NCBI RefSeq assembly: GCF_000004195.4
Contig: NC_030681.2
Location: 88,667,681 to 88,731,680 of the forward strand
DNA length: 64,000 bases
Direction: 5' to 3'
Source of the DNA: Xenopus tropicalis
Lineage: Eukaryota; Chordata; Amphibia; Anura; Pipidae
Position numbers and translations under genes: made by a program. This document shows, in pieces, positions 13,083 to 22,560 of the stretch. Below the pieces are notes generated by a model. The model ran no database searches. It was not told the origin of the DNA and was given only the letters and a program-made list of their open reading frames with translations. The first letter of the stretch is position 1. Each line of letters begins with the position of its first letter.

Positions 13083-14860
13083 TAGTTACATAGTTACATA
13101 GTTACATAGGGTTGAAAAAAGACCATTGTCCATCAAGTTCAACCCATCCGAGTAAACCCAGCACACCTAACCCACACCTACCAATCTATACACTCACATA
13201 CATAAACTATATATATACAACCAGTAATACTAACTGTAGATATTAGTATCACAATAGCCTTGGATATTCTGCTTGTTCAAAAACTCATCCAGGCCCCTCT
13301 TAAAGGCATTAACAGAGTCTGCCATTACCACATCACTAGGAAGGGCATTCCACAGCCTCACTGCCCTCACCGTGAAAAACCACCTACGCTGCTTCAAATG
13401 GAAGCTCTGTTCCTCTAATCTATAGGGGTGACCTCTGGTGCGCTGATTGTTTTTATGGGAAAAAAGAACATCCCCCAACTGCCTATAATCCCCTCTAATG
13501 TACTTGTACAGAGTAATCATGTCCCCTCGCAAGCGCCTCTTTTCCAGAGAAAACAACCCCAACCTCGACAGTCTAACCTCATAGCTTAAATCTTCCATCC
13601 CCTTTACCAGTTTAGTTGCACGTCTCTGCACTCTCTCCAGCTCATTAATATCCTTCTTAAGGACTGGAGCCCAAAACTGCACTGCATACTCAAGGTGAGG
13701 CCTTACCAGGGACCTATAAAGCGGCAAAAATATGTTCTCATCCCTTGAGTCAATGCCCTTTTTTATACAAGACAGCACTTTATTTGCTGTAGTAGCCACA
13801 GAATGACACTGCCTGGAATTAGACAACTTGTGATCTACAAAAACCCCTAGATCCTTCTCCATTAAGGAAACCCCCAACACACTACCATTCAGTAGATAGT
13901 TTGCGTTTATATTATTCCTACCAAAGTGCATAACTTTGCACTTGTCAACATTGAACCTCATTTTCCAGTTTGCTGCCCAGTTTTCCAATTTTGTCAAATC
14001 GCTCTGCAAAGCGGCAGCATCCTGCATGGAACTTATAGTTTTGCACAATTTAGTGTCATCAGCAAAAATAGAAACAGTACTCTCTATGCCCACCTCCAGG
14101 TCATTAATAAACAAGTTAAAAAGCAAAGGACCAAGGACTGACCCCTGCGGTACTCCACTAACCACACTGGCCCAATTAGAAAATGTTCCATTTACCACCA
14201 CTCTTTGTACTCTATCCTTCAGCCAGTTTTCTATCCAATTACAAATATTATGTTCTAGGCCAATATTCCTCAATTTGATCATTAACCTTCTGTGCGGTAC
14301 TGTATCAAACGCTTTAGCAAAATCTAAGTAGATGACATCAACTGCCATTCCAGCATCAAGGTTCCTGCTCACCTCCTCATAAAAGGCAACTAAATTAGTC
14401 TGGCAAGATCTGTTACGCATAAAACCATGCTGGCACAAACTAATAGTATTGTGAGCTGCAATGTATTCAACTATCCTATCCCTTATTACCCCTTCCAGAA
14501 GCTTTCCTACTACTGATGTCAGACTAACAGGCCTATAGTTTTCAGGCTGAGAACGAGATCCCTTTTTAAATAACGGCACCACATTAGCAATCCGCCAGTC
14601 TCTCGGCACCATGCCAAACCTCAACGAATCCTGAAAAATTATGTGAAGAGGCTTGGCAATCACAGCGCTCAGCTCATTTAATACCCTGGGATGAATCCCA
14701 TCCGGTCCTGGACCTTTGTTTACCTTTACATGTTCAAGTCTCTTTTGAATTTCCTCCTGAGTGACCCATGCGCCAGTAGCTAAATTACTAGCACTGGGTA
14801 TATTATGTTGCATTCTTATCAACCTCCCTCAGAAGGCTCATAACTCCACCAGTTACATGG
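13083..14860 (-). mobile_element. CR1 LINE, 5'-truncated, with open RT frame
   Basis: The 3' end carries the tandem 8-mer tail (CATAGTTA repeated, seen in reverse) typical of CR1 elements, then the conserved block GGGTTGAAAAAAGACCATTG in plus-strand view. The coding part spans 13230-14822. The 5' boundary is near 14860, where another dispersed repeat begins (GGGAGTAGGAGAAACAATAGG). The endonuclease half of ORF2 and ORF1 are absent, so the copy cannot transpose autonomously. Confidence 0.85.
13230..14822 (-). CDS. CR1 LINE reverse transcriptase (ORF2 C-terminal part)
   Basis: This is an uninterrupted 530-codon frame encoding the reverse transcriptase of a CR1-clade non-LTR retrotransposon, which would copy its own RNA at a nicked target. 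Visible RT blocks, in order, are NYRPVSLTSVVGKLLE (95-110), YLDFAKAFDTV (165-175, with catalytic D167), SGVPQGSVLGPLLFNLFIND (222-241) and the catalytic box FADD (253-256). The C-terminal region HLEYAVQFWAPVLK and the end KRGLDEFLNKQNIQGYCD are typical of frog CR1 copies. The first codon of the open frame is TTG, and the first ATG lies three codons later at 14813. The real ORF2 would extend upstream through an apurinic endonuclease, which is missing. In-frame TGA at 14829-14831 marks the break. The absence of stops over 1.6 kb suggests a fairly young insertion. Expression as a protein is unlikely. Confidence 0.85.
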   Translation of the reverse strand: MIRMQHNIPSASNLATGAWVTQEEIQKRLEHVKVNKGPGPDGIHPRVLNELSAVIAKPLHIIFQDSLRFGMVPRDWRIANVVPLFKKGSRSQPENYRPVSLTSVVGKLLEGVIRDRIVEYIAAHNTISLCQHGFMRNRSCQTNLVAFYEEVSRNLDAGMAVDVIYLDFAKAFDTVPHRRLMIKLRNIGLEHNICNWIENWLKDRVQRVVVNGTFSNWASVVSGVPQGSVLGPLLFNLFINDLEVGIESTVSIFADDTKLCKTISSMQDAAALQSDLTKLENWAANWKMRFNVDKCKVMHFGRNNINANYLLNGSVLGVSLMEKDLGVFVDHKLSNSRQCHSVATTANKVLSCIKKGIDSRDENIFLPLYRSLVRPHLEYAVQFWAPVLKKDINELERVQRRATKLVKGMEDLSYEVRLSRLGLFSLEKRRLRGDMITLYKYIRGDYRQLGDVLFSHKNNQRTRGHPYRLEEQSFHLKQRRWFFTVRAVRLWNALPSDVVMADSVNAFKRGLDEFLNKQNIQGYCDTNIYS

Positions 14861-15260
14861 GAGTAGGAGAAACAATAGGTTACCTGAAAGCAGTTCTAAT
14901 GTGTATTTATCAAAAATGGAATAAAACATTACCAGCGATTTTGCTCATAGCAGCCAATCAGATGCTTTAACTGTTGAAATCTAGTTGCTGATTGGTTGCC
15001 CTGTGCAACATTACCTGTAATGCCTCACTCCACTTTTCACACAGTATGATGAAGATACCAACAATATAACAACCAAAAAAAATACATTTAGGTTATCAGA
15101 AAGCAGTTTTATTGTGCAGTGCTGGCTCCTTATGAAAGCTCACACTCACTGCACTAAGATGGCTGCCTACACACCAATATTACAACTAAACAATACATTT
15201 GTTGATTCAAGAATAACAGTTTAAACGGTAGAGTGAATTCTTTGCTATGTAAACTGTGTA
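14861..15260 (+). repeat. Dispersed repeat split by a second MITE
   Basis: The outer parts (about 14853-14900 and 15085-15260) match 26280-26460, sharing GGCTGCCTACACACCAATAT. Between them sits another element (about 14905-15058, GCTCATAGCAGCCAATCAGA) that recurs at 51611-51752. The phrase GGTTACCTGAAAGCAGTTCT at 14879 reappears diverged near 15090, so the host sequence is partly duplicated around the insert. Confidence 0.55.
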
Positions 15261-15802
15261 ATTTAGAAATAAAAAGTATACTATAAAATCATGACAGTAT
15301 CCCACCTTTACATTTTGTGTTGTCACTGTGAATTATGTTCCTGTAGATATACATATGCAAAAAAAAAAAAAAGATACACATGCAAAAAACAGCAATATAG
15401 ATGTTTGGTGCAAAAAACCCCAAAAATTGTACCCCCTAAAACAGTAATTTTTACTGAGAAAGGCTCTTTGCTGAAACGTTGGGGTAATTCTCATCTTTGG
15501 CAAGTGTATCCGCTAACTTGTGTGTCTTCTTTTGCCTATGAACATTTTGTGGTATGTATTATCTTAAAAATCGATGTATTATTTTCTGTAATCTTGTAAT
15601 TAAAATTGATTGCTGTTAAATCTTTTGCATACTATATAAAGGATTATTATTTTAATACTACCACTGTAGTATTTTCTGTGTGCAAACGCTTATCCTATTT
15701 AAAATCTTGTTCCTGTAGCTCAGTAAGATTGTTACATTATAACACAATACATCTTTATGAATAAGAACTTCTATTTCAATAAAAACTGTTACGATGTGCC
15801 TA

Positions 15803-16461
15803 TGTCACGATCTCCCTGAGGAGACACCATGGAGTACCAGGAAGTTGGGAGCCTGAAGACTGGGTAACCCGGAGTGTAACCATATACCACAGAACTGGTG
15901 TCAGAGGCCATGATGATTAGTGAAAGGAACTTTAATGAACGTAGTGAAGTAGGTAACATTGCATACTATGGATATACACACACTTGAATAGTTGAAACGG
16001 CAGCCAGAGACATAATCCAATTCAGGCCAAAGGTCAGGGCTAGCAGCAAACAAGCGAAGTCGAGGACAGGCCAAGGTCAGAACCAGGGAATCAGAACAGA
16101 ACAAGGAAGGGCACCAGAGAACAGGAACAGGGCAAGGACAGGAACAAGACACAGAATCTGGAGCTTGGAACCAGAAGGGGGTCGCGAGAATAAACACAGG
16201 AACAAGGGAAACAGCGGCAGGGTCACAAGAAACAGCTTAATGACCAAGCCAGGGGCAATGGTCAGGGACAGGCTTATAAAGGGTCATGATTAGAAGAAGG
16301 GAAACACATGAGCATAATGAGGTGGGCGGAGGAAAGGGAGCAGACAGTATAGTAGAAGAGAGAGAAGAGAATTAGTCAGGATCAGCCCAAAATGCCTCCA
16401 GTGGCTCAAGAGGTAAATGCAGGTCGCCAGAAACAAAACAAGCAGTGACTGAATCCTGACA
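15803..16461 (-). mobile_element. Solo LTR (Ty3/gypsy- or ERV-type) with 5-bp TSD
   Basis: The element starts TGTCACGATC and ends ATCCTGACA, giving TGTCA/TGACA termini, and is flanked by perfect GCCTA duplications (15798-15802 and 16462-16466). TG...CA ends with a 5-bp duplication identify an LTR-retroelement LTR, and the absence of internal coding DNA makes it a solo LTR left by recombination. Minus orientation is favoured by a TATA-like CTTTATAAGCCTG on the minus strand (near 16270-16285), followed by ATTAAA further downstream. An open frame of 98 codons at 15901-16197 is chance. Retroelement superfamily is not certain. Confidence 0.8.
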
Positions 16462-16599
16462 GCCTAAAAAAATCATGACAGTATCCCTTTAAGGAACTCA
16501 CCTTGGATTTTGGGCAAAAATACCTTTTCAGTTGATGTTTCTTTCCCTGAGCAGGCTTTCTTAAATCATAAAATGTCTGGCAACTTTTAGGTGCTGAAC

Positions 16600-16750
16600 A
16601 TTTCATTATTTAAGAAAGCCCGCTAAAGCAATCATAAATCTGCCCCTTAGTACAACAGACATTGTCAATTGTCAATTTACAATTGTTTTTCATTTTTTGG
16701 TGGCTTTTCAGTTACTTAGATTTTTATTCAGCAGCTTAACTGTTTGGATT
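16600..16750. repeat. MITE remnants abutting the T2 element
   Basis: CATAAATCTGCCCCTTAG at about 16630-16650 is the right end of the GGGGCAGATTTAT family seen at 9066. After it, text around CAATTGTTTTTCATTTTTT to ATTCAGCAGCTTAACTG resembles the inner tail of T2-type MITEs. Both are fragments. Confidence 0.45.
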
Positions 16751-16935
16751 TTAAAGGGGTGGTTCACCTTTAAGTTTAACTTTTGGTATGTTATAGAAGG
16801 CCAATTCTAAGCAACTTTCAACTGGTCTTCATTATTTATTTTTTATAATGTTTTAATTATTTGCCACCTTCTTCTGACACTTTACAGCTTTCAAATGGGG
16901 GTCATTGACCCCGGCAGCCAAAAACTCAATGCTCT

Positions 16936-17145
16936 GTGCAGGTCCGGGCCTAGGGCGGCACAAACTGCAGTGAAATTTTGCGATTTTGCTCCCATATGGA
17001 GCAAAGGAGACCTCTCCCTACTGCTCCGCATGGGAATTGAAACGTTCGTGCATGTGCACTCGTGGGGAGGGTTGTTGTTTTCGCACGTGCGTGGGGGGTA
17101 GGGGTGCGCAGAATGGGGGTGTCCACGGGGTGCCTGGATTAGAAA
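16936..17145. mobile_element. hAT MITE fragment nested in T2
   Basis: CCGGGCCTAGGGCGGCACAAA and the following GTGC/GGGG-rich text match the hAT MITE at 28422-28769, which begins the same way. Exact ends and TSD are not clear, so boundaries are approximate. Confidence 0.55.
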
Positions 17146-17500
17146 TCAAATTCAAACCACTCTCTGATTGCTAAGGTAATTTAAACCCTAGCAACTAGAT
17201 AACTGCTGAAATTCACTCAAAGTGAACATCAGATTTAACAGCTCGTTTACCTTAGCAACCAGGCAGTGACTTGAATGAGAGACTTGAATACAAATACATA
17301 GTAAGAAGTAACATAGTAAGTTGGGTTGAAAAAAGACATACGTCCATCACGTTCAACCATAATGCCTATATATAACCTGCCTAACTTCTAGTTGATCCAG
17401 AGAAGGGCAAAAAACCCCATCTGAAGCCTCTCTAATTTGTCGCAGAGGGGAAAAAATTCCTTCCTGACTCCAAGATGGCAATCGGACCAGTCCCTGGATC

Positions 17501-18531
17501 AACTTGTACTGAGAGCTATCTCCCATAACCCTGTATTCCCTCACTTGTACTATGAGCTATCCCCCCTACCCCTGTATTCCCTCACTTGTACTGAGAGCTA
17601 TTTCCCAAAACCCTGTATTCCCTCACTTGTACTGAGAGCTATCTCCCATAACCCTGTATTCCCTCACTTGTACTGAGAGCTATCTCCCATAACCCTGTAT
17701 TCCCTCACTTGTACTGAGAGCTATCTCCCATAACCCTGTATTCCCTCACTTGTACTGAGAGCTATTTCCCAAAACCCTGTATTCCCTCACTTGTACTGAG
17801 AGCTATCTCCCATAACCCTGTATTCCCTCACTTGTACTGAGAGCTATCTCCCCTACCCCTGTATTCCCTCACTTGTACTGAGAGCTATCTCCCATACCCC
17901 TGTATTCCCTCACTTGTACTGAGAGCTATCTCCCATACCCCTGTATTCCCTCACTTGTACTGAGAGCTATCTTCCATACCCCTGTATTCCCTCACTTGTA
18001 CTGAGAGCTATCTCCCATAACCCTGTATTCCCTCACTTGTACTGAGAGCTATCTCCCCTACCCCTGTATTCCCTCACTTGTACTGAGAGCTATCTCCCAT
18101 ACCCCTGTATTCCCTCACTTGTACTGAGAGCTATCTCCCATAACCCTGTATTCCCTCACTTGTACTGAGAGCTATCTCCCATACCCCTGTATTCCCTCAC
18201 TTGTACTGAGAGCTATCTCCCATAACCCTGTATTCCCTCACTTGTACTGAGAGCTATCTCCCATAACCCTGTATTCCCTCACTTGTACTGAGAGCTATCT
18301 CCCATACCCCTGTATTCCCTCACTTGTACTGAGAGCTATCTCCCATACCCCTGTATTCCCTCACTTGTACTGAGAGCTATCTCCCATACCCCTGTATTCC
18401 CTCACTTGTACTGAGAGCTATCTCCCATAACCCTGTATTCCCTCACTTGTACTGAGAGCTATCTCCCATACCCCTGTATTCCCTCACTTGTACTGAGAGC
18501 TATCTCCCATAACCCTGTATTCCCTCACTTG
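17501..18531. repeat. 41-bp minisatellite, about 25 copies
   Basis: The unit is ACTTGTACTGAGAGCTATCT followed by CCCATAACCCTGTATTCCCTC, giving an exact 41-bp period (successive ACCCTG starts at 17651, 17692, 17733). Variants alternate CCCATAACCC, CCCATACCCC, CCCCTACCCC, TTCCCAAAACC and CTTCCATACC. Array edges run directly into unique CR1 3'-UTR text on both sides (GGATCAACTTGTACTGAG and CTCACTTGCTAAGAATCC). The array therefore grew from a UTR segment in place. Copy number is likely variable between individuals and may be mis-assembled. Confidence 0.95.
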
Positions 18532-18669
18532 CTAAGAATCCATCCAGCCCCTTCTTAAAGCTATATAATGTATCAGCCAGCACTCACAGTAAAAAATCCT
18601 TTCCGAATATTTAAATGGAACCTCCCTTCTTCTAAACGGAGTGGGTGCCCTTGTGTCCGTTGGAAGGAC

Positions 18670-19497
18670 CTACTGGTAAATAAAACATATATTATATGAT
18701 CCCCTTATATATTTATACATAGTTATCATGTCACCTCTTAAGCGCCTCTTCTCCAGTGTAAACAGACCCAACTTGGCCAGTCTTTCTTTATAACTGAGAC
18801 TTTCCATACCCTTTACCAGCTTAGTTGCCCTTCTCTGGACCCTCTCTAACTCAATAATGTCCCGTTTGAGCACTGGAGACCAAAACTGAACAGCATATTC
18901 TAGATGGGGCCTTACCAGCGCTCTGTAAAGGGGAAGAATAACCCCCTCCTCCCGTGAATCTATACCCCTTTTAATACAGCTCAAAACCTTGTTTGCCCTT
19001 GCAGCTGCTGACTGGCATTGCTTGCTACAAGTTTATTATCTACAAGTTTATTATCTACAAGGACTCCAAGCTCCTTCTCCATTATGGATTTGCCTAGTGC
19101 AGTCCCATTAAGGGTATACGGGGCTTGCATATTTTTACATCCCAGGTGCATGACCTTACATTTATCCACATTAAATCTCATCTGCCACTTAGCTGCCCAG
19201 ATTGCCAGTTGGTCAAGATCCTGCTGCAGGGATGTCACATCCTGGATAGAATTGACTGGTCTGCAGAGTTTTGTGTCATCTGCAAACACTGATACATTAC
19301 TCATAATACCCTCCCCTAAGTTATTTATGAACAAATTAAACAAAAGTGGACCCAGTACAGAACCCTGAGGGAACCACTGAGAACCTTACTCCAAGTAGAG
19401 AATGTACCATTAACAACCACCCTCTGTACCCGATCCTGTAGCCAGTTTTCTATCCATGTGCAAACGACTTCACTAAGACCAATAGACCTTAGCTTAG
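18670..19497 (-). pseudogene. Broken CR1 reverse transcriptase
   Basis: Two overlapping frames, 19343-18981 and 18984-18670, together cover the RT from NLFINNLGEGI through the catalytic FADD box (SVFADDTKLCRP) to HLEYAVQFWSPVLKRD and RRLRGDMITMYKYIRG. A frameshift near 18981 separates them. Upstream coding text continues to about 19497 in disrupted frame and is then truncated. A 15-bp direct duplication (TACAAGTTTATTATC twice, about 19025-19054) repeats five residues as VDNKLVDNKL. Compared with the 530-aa copy at 13-14.8 kb, this is a different and older CR1 lineage. It cannot make a functional enzyme. Confidence 0.8.
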
Positions 19498-19547
19498 AAA
19501 GCAGTCAAAAATGAATAGAAAGATAAAGAATAAAAAGTAACAATAAT

Positions 19548-19806
19548 CAGGGCTGGATATTACTCCACCTCTAGGCCACTTGCATCCCCGCCTCCTTGCA
19601 CACCCCCTGCTTGCGCACCTCCACCTGCTGACACACCCCCACCACCCACTTGCACCTCCCTAACTTACTGCTGGTGCTTTTTTTTCCACAGTCACTGACA
19701 CTGGAGATTCAAACAACTGTCAAAATCTCCTGGTCAGTTGCGGGCAGGGGATGTCTTTGCCGACGTAGGCCTGGGCCTTTGTGGCCTGCCCACAAATTCA
19801 GGCTTG
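19548..19806. mobile_element. hAT MITE with perfect 8-bp TSD, nested in T2
   Basis: ACAATAAT flanks both sides (19540-19547 and 19807-19814). The left end is CAGGGCTGGATATTAC, and the right end read inward is CAAGCCTGAATTTGTGGG, similar to the family at 28422. The interior is C-rich with repeated CACCCCC/TTGCAC motifs. It is non-coding. Confidence 0.8.
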
Positions 19807-19913
19807 ACAATAATGATAAAATTATAGGCTCACAGCAATGACCCTCATTTGAAAGCTGTAAGGAATAGGAAGGCAAATAATTTTAAAAAACTATAAAAAT
19901 AAATATTGAATAG

Positions 19914-20251
19914 TTATTATCACATTTTGTCAGGCGTGGATGCACAGTGAAATTACGCATTTCTGTGGCAAAAACGCTCATTGACTTTCATATATTTAGA
20001 GTTAAAATAAAGTCGCATATGTAAAAAAAAAGCCATGTGCACAAGAAAAAATTACAATAGAAGTGAGAAAACGCCCATTGACCCATAATGCATTTAGAGT
20101 GCGCATAAAAATTGTCACATGTAAGAAAAAAATTGACGAGCTTAAAAAAAAAATTGTTGCCTATTGCCTTCAAGGCATTTCACAAATTTTTCACCATTTT
20201 GCAAGTTTTTTGGCAGAGCTAAACAGAACTAATTCGCTCATCACTTATAAT
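19914..20251. mobile_element. MITE of the AGTGATGAGCGAA family, nested in T2
   Basis: It interrupts the T2 arm, whose two halves lie either side (AAATAAATATTGAATAG and AATGAAGACCAATGGC). The right end TTCGCTCATCACTT matches the inverted start of the repeat at 26697 (AATGATAAGCGAATCTG). The interior has GTCAGGCGTGGATGCACAG and several CATTGACTTTCAT-like blocks. Boundaries are approximate. Confidence 0.55.
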
Positions 20252-20330
20252 GAAGACCAATGGCAAAATTGTTAGGCAAAGGACATTTTAACATACTACA
20301 AATTATCTTAAAGGTGAATCCTCTCTTTAA

Positions 20331-21473
20331 GGGTGAACATTACTGGGCAGTTTTGTAGAACATTACCACCTCTGCTTACTGAAAATTGTGCCTCATTTCC
20401 AAAAATATTGTCTAAAGGTATTTTCTCAAGTTAAATACAGACATAAAATAAATAAACCTTTCTAGATATTTTTCAAGTTTTCAGGTTTGTAAACAATATT
20501 ATCTATCTTTTTTAGTATCAACAAACTTTTGTGGTTTTTGGAGGAGTTTTGTGGTTGTTTAGGAACTGATTCAGCAGAAGTCTCTATATCATTATTCCGT
20601 TGGTTTCTTTGCCTTTCTTTTCCTGTTACCCTATATTATTTCAATTTATATTAAATTCACTTCCTACTATGACAATATATTATTTCTAGATATAGTATTG
20701 AAATGAGATTACTCTGTAGTAGTGCTCGATGCCTGAAGCGTTTCTTACAGTGAAATAATTGGATGTCTGTATTGAGCAGTAAAAAGGTTTATATTAGATG
20801 TCAGAGGAATAAACCAATTTCCTTACCCTAGTCTGAGTGCTCTTAAAAGGCCATGTTTTACTTTAGTCATAGCCCAATTTGCAGATAGGCGGATTGAACC
20901 GAATGACTTGGCAGTTGTTGAGTCCCGAGAATTTTTACTGGTAAATGCATGCATTCAAGACTGGTTTAATAAACAGTGAAAATGGCATGCATAAAAATAC
21001 TATTTATTTTATCCAATAAATGTGTTGTAGAACATGACTTTATTACTGCAATAAAACAACATTTAAGTGTGTCTATAACTTTTTTCTCAGTGCAGTATTT
21101 CATCAAAGCCTTCACAGCTTATTGCAAATCCATACTGAATGTATATGTGGCTTGATTATTTAGCCTGCTGGTCTGTTAGTTAAAGGCTTTATTAAAACAG
21201 TGGAGAATTTGTTTTTAATGGATAACTGCACATATTTTTAGATGCTTTCACTGAGCTAGAAGTGCCTATTGTTGCATTACTGTAACTTGTAGGTAGCATT
21301 TGTACAGGGCTAGAAGCATGTTTGGGCCATTGAGAGTATTAGAATATTCACAGTTCCAGTATTACAGTCAAATGCCAAATCAAAAATTAAACATAAAACT
21401 AATAGTAATAATGCAGAAAAGATTTAGAGTTTGCACTGGTCTCAGCAAAAATCTATTAGATCTAATGCAGTTC
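20331..21473. other. AT-rich stretch, nothing recognised
   Basis: No gene, RNA gene or clear repeat is visible. Confidence 0.4.
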
Positions 21474-21825
21474 TTAAAGGGGAAATGAAACGCAAAGTTC
21501 TGCTGGTTTGCAAAATTGCTCATTACTTCATTTTTGTCCGTTCTGTGGAAAACGCAAACAGAATGAACCTCATGTACTTAGAATTGTCAGAATGCCAACT
21601 GCTGAGCTGTGTACCAGTACTGGACTAAAATATGCATCCCAATGTAAGCAGTAGTGGGAGTCAGATTGTGACTGGCAGGTCAGGTTTCCAGCTTGGAGAT
21701 TAATAGACTTTATATATTTAAGTCACAGGAATGCCTTGTCTGAACAAATGCAAATGTAAACTAGAAAGGGAAGTTTGAGAACAAACTTCATGTTGGGTTA
21801 AAAAACATGTAGTCACTGAATGAAA
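21474..21825 (+). mobile_element. T2-like MITE left end, truncated
   Basis: TTAAAGGGGAAATGAAACGC is a T2-type terminus at a TTAA. No matching right end is found before the satellite array starts near 21828, so the element is truncated or was the source of the array. Confidence 0.5.
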
Positions 21826-21827
21826 TC

Positions 21828-22560
21828 TGATCTGTTGTTGGCTCTGCCCACTTTTTCTACACCTTGAATCACAGTTATATAGTAAAAACCACTGTGCAAA
21901 GTTTGGTTTTAATAGTGTCTGAATGGCAGCAATTTAAATTTCCCCACTGAAAGTTGAGTGACATCTGATTGGTGGTTGGTGGCTCCACCCACTTTTTCTA
22001 ACCTGGAACTGCAGTTACCCAGTGACTAACTCTGCAAAGTTTAGGGACCCTAGGATTAAAAGTCAACGAACGGCAGCAGTTTACTGTATATTTAAACCAA
22101 TAAATGTCAACAAGTAAATTGTGATTGGTGGTTGGTGGGTGTGCCCACTTTTTCTAACCTTGAGTCGAAGTCACCCAGTGACAAACAGTGGGCACCCTGG
22201 CATAAATAGTGTGAGAATGATAGCATTTTAAATTTAAACCAATAAAATTCAATGGATGAAATCTGATTGGCTGTTAGTGGCCCAACCCACTTTTCCTATT
22301 TTTGAACAGGAGTCCCCCAGTGACCAACTTTGTAAAGTTTGGGGACTCAGGCATAAAAATTGTGAGACTGACAGCATTTTACACTTCACCATTGAAAGTA
22401 AATAGGTGAAATGTGATTGGCTGTTGGTGGATCTCCCCACTTTTTTCTAACGTTGAACAGCAAATACCCAGTGACTAACCCCGGTGTTATTACTGTGAAA
22501 ATGGCAGCAGGTTGAATTTTCACCAAGTCAATAGGTAAAATCTCATTGGCTATTCACAGG
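21828..22560. repeat. Diverged satellite, ~145-bp unit, about 5 copies
   Basis: Each unit carries the landmarks TCTGATTGGTGGTTGGTGG, CCCACTTTTTCTAACCT, ACCCAGTGACTAAC, GCAAAGTTTGGGGAC and GGCAGCA before an A/T-rich end. Unit starts fall near 21828, 21963, 22119, 22260, 22410 and 22540, giving spacings of 130-156 bp. Copies differ widely, so the array is old. The inverted CCAAT-like ATTGG occurs in each unit. Confidence 0.8.

Larger units (their letters stand above)
17296..19497 (-). mobile_element. CR1 LINE with expanded minisatellite in its 3' region
   Basis: The 3' end in plus-strand view is ACATAGTAAGTTGGGTTGAA then AAAAGACATACGTCCATCA, the usual CR1 3' block. The coding remnant lies at 18670-19497. 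Between them is a 41-bp tandem array (17501-18531). The copy is inserted in the T2 element, whose sequence resumes at about 19498 (GCAGTCAAAAATGAATAG). It is 5'-truncated within the RT domain. It belongs to a different CR1 subfamily from the 13-kb copy, since protein and UTR differ clearly. Confidence 0.8.
16751..20330. mobile_element. T2 (Kolobok) MITE carrying nested insertions
   Basis: The left terminus TTAAAGGGGTGGTTCACCTTT and the right terminus (ATCTTAAAGGTGAATCC then CTCTTTAA) are inverted copies, each ending at a TTAA. TTAA target sites with TTAAAGG ends define T2/Kolobok MITEs of Xenopus. Inverted internal blocks also match: GGTCTTCATTATTTATT at 16825 pairs with material near 19900 and 20250, and CTTTCAAATGGGGGTCATTG at 16889 pairs with CAATGACCCTCATTTGAAAG at 19837. 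The 3.58-kb span is inflated by a hAT fragment, a CR1 with minisatellite, a hAT MITE and another MITE. Subtracting these leaves roughly 550 bp, a normal size for the family. Confidence 0.7.

Noticed and set aside
17437..17676. 79-codon frame with repeated LVLRAISHNPVFPH
   Set aside because: It is a read-through of the first units of the 41-bp minisatellite.
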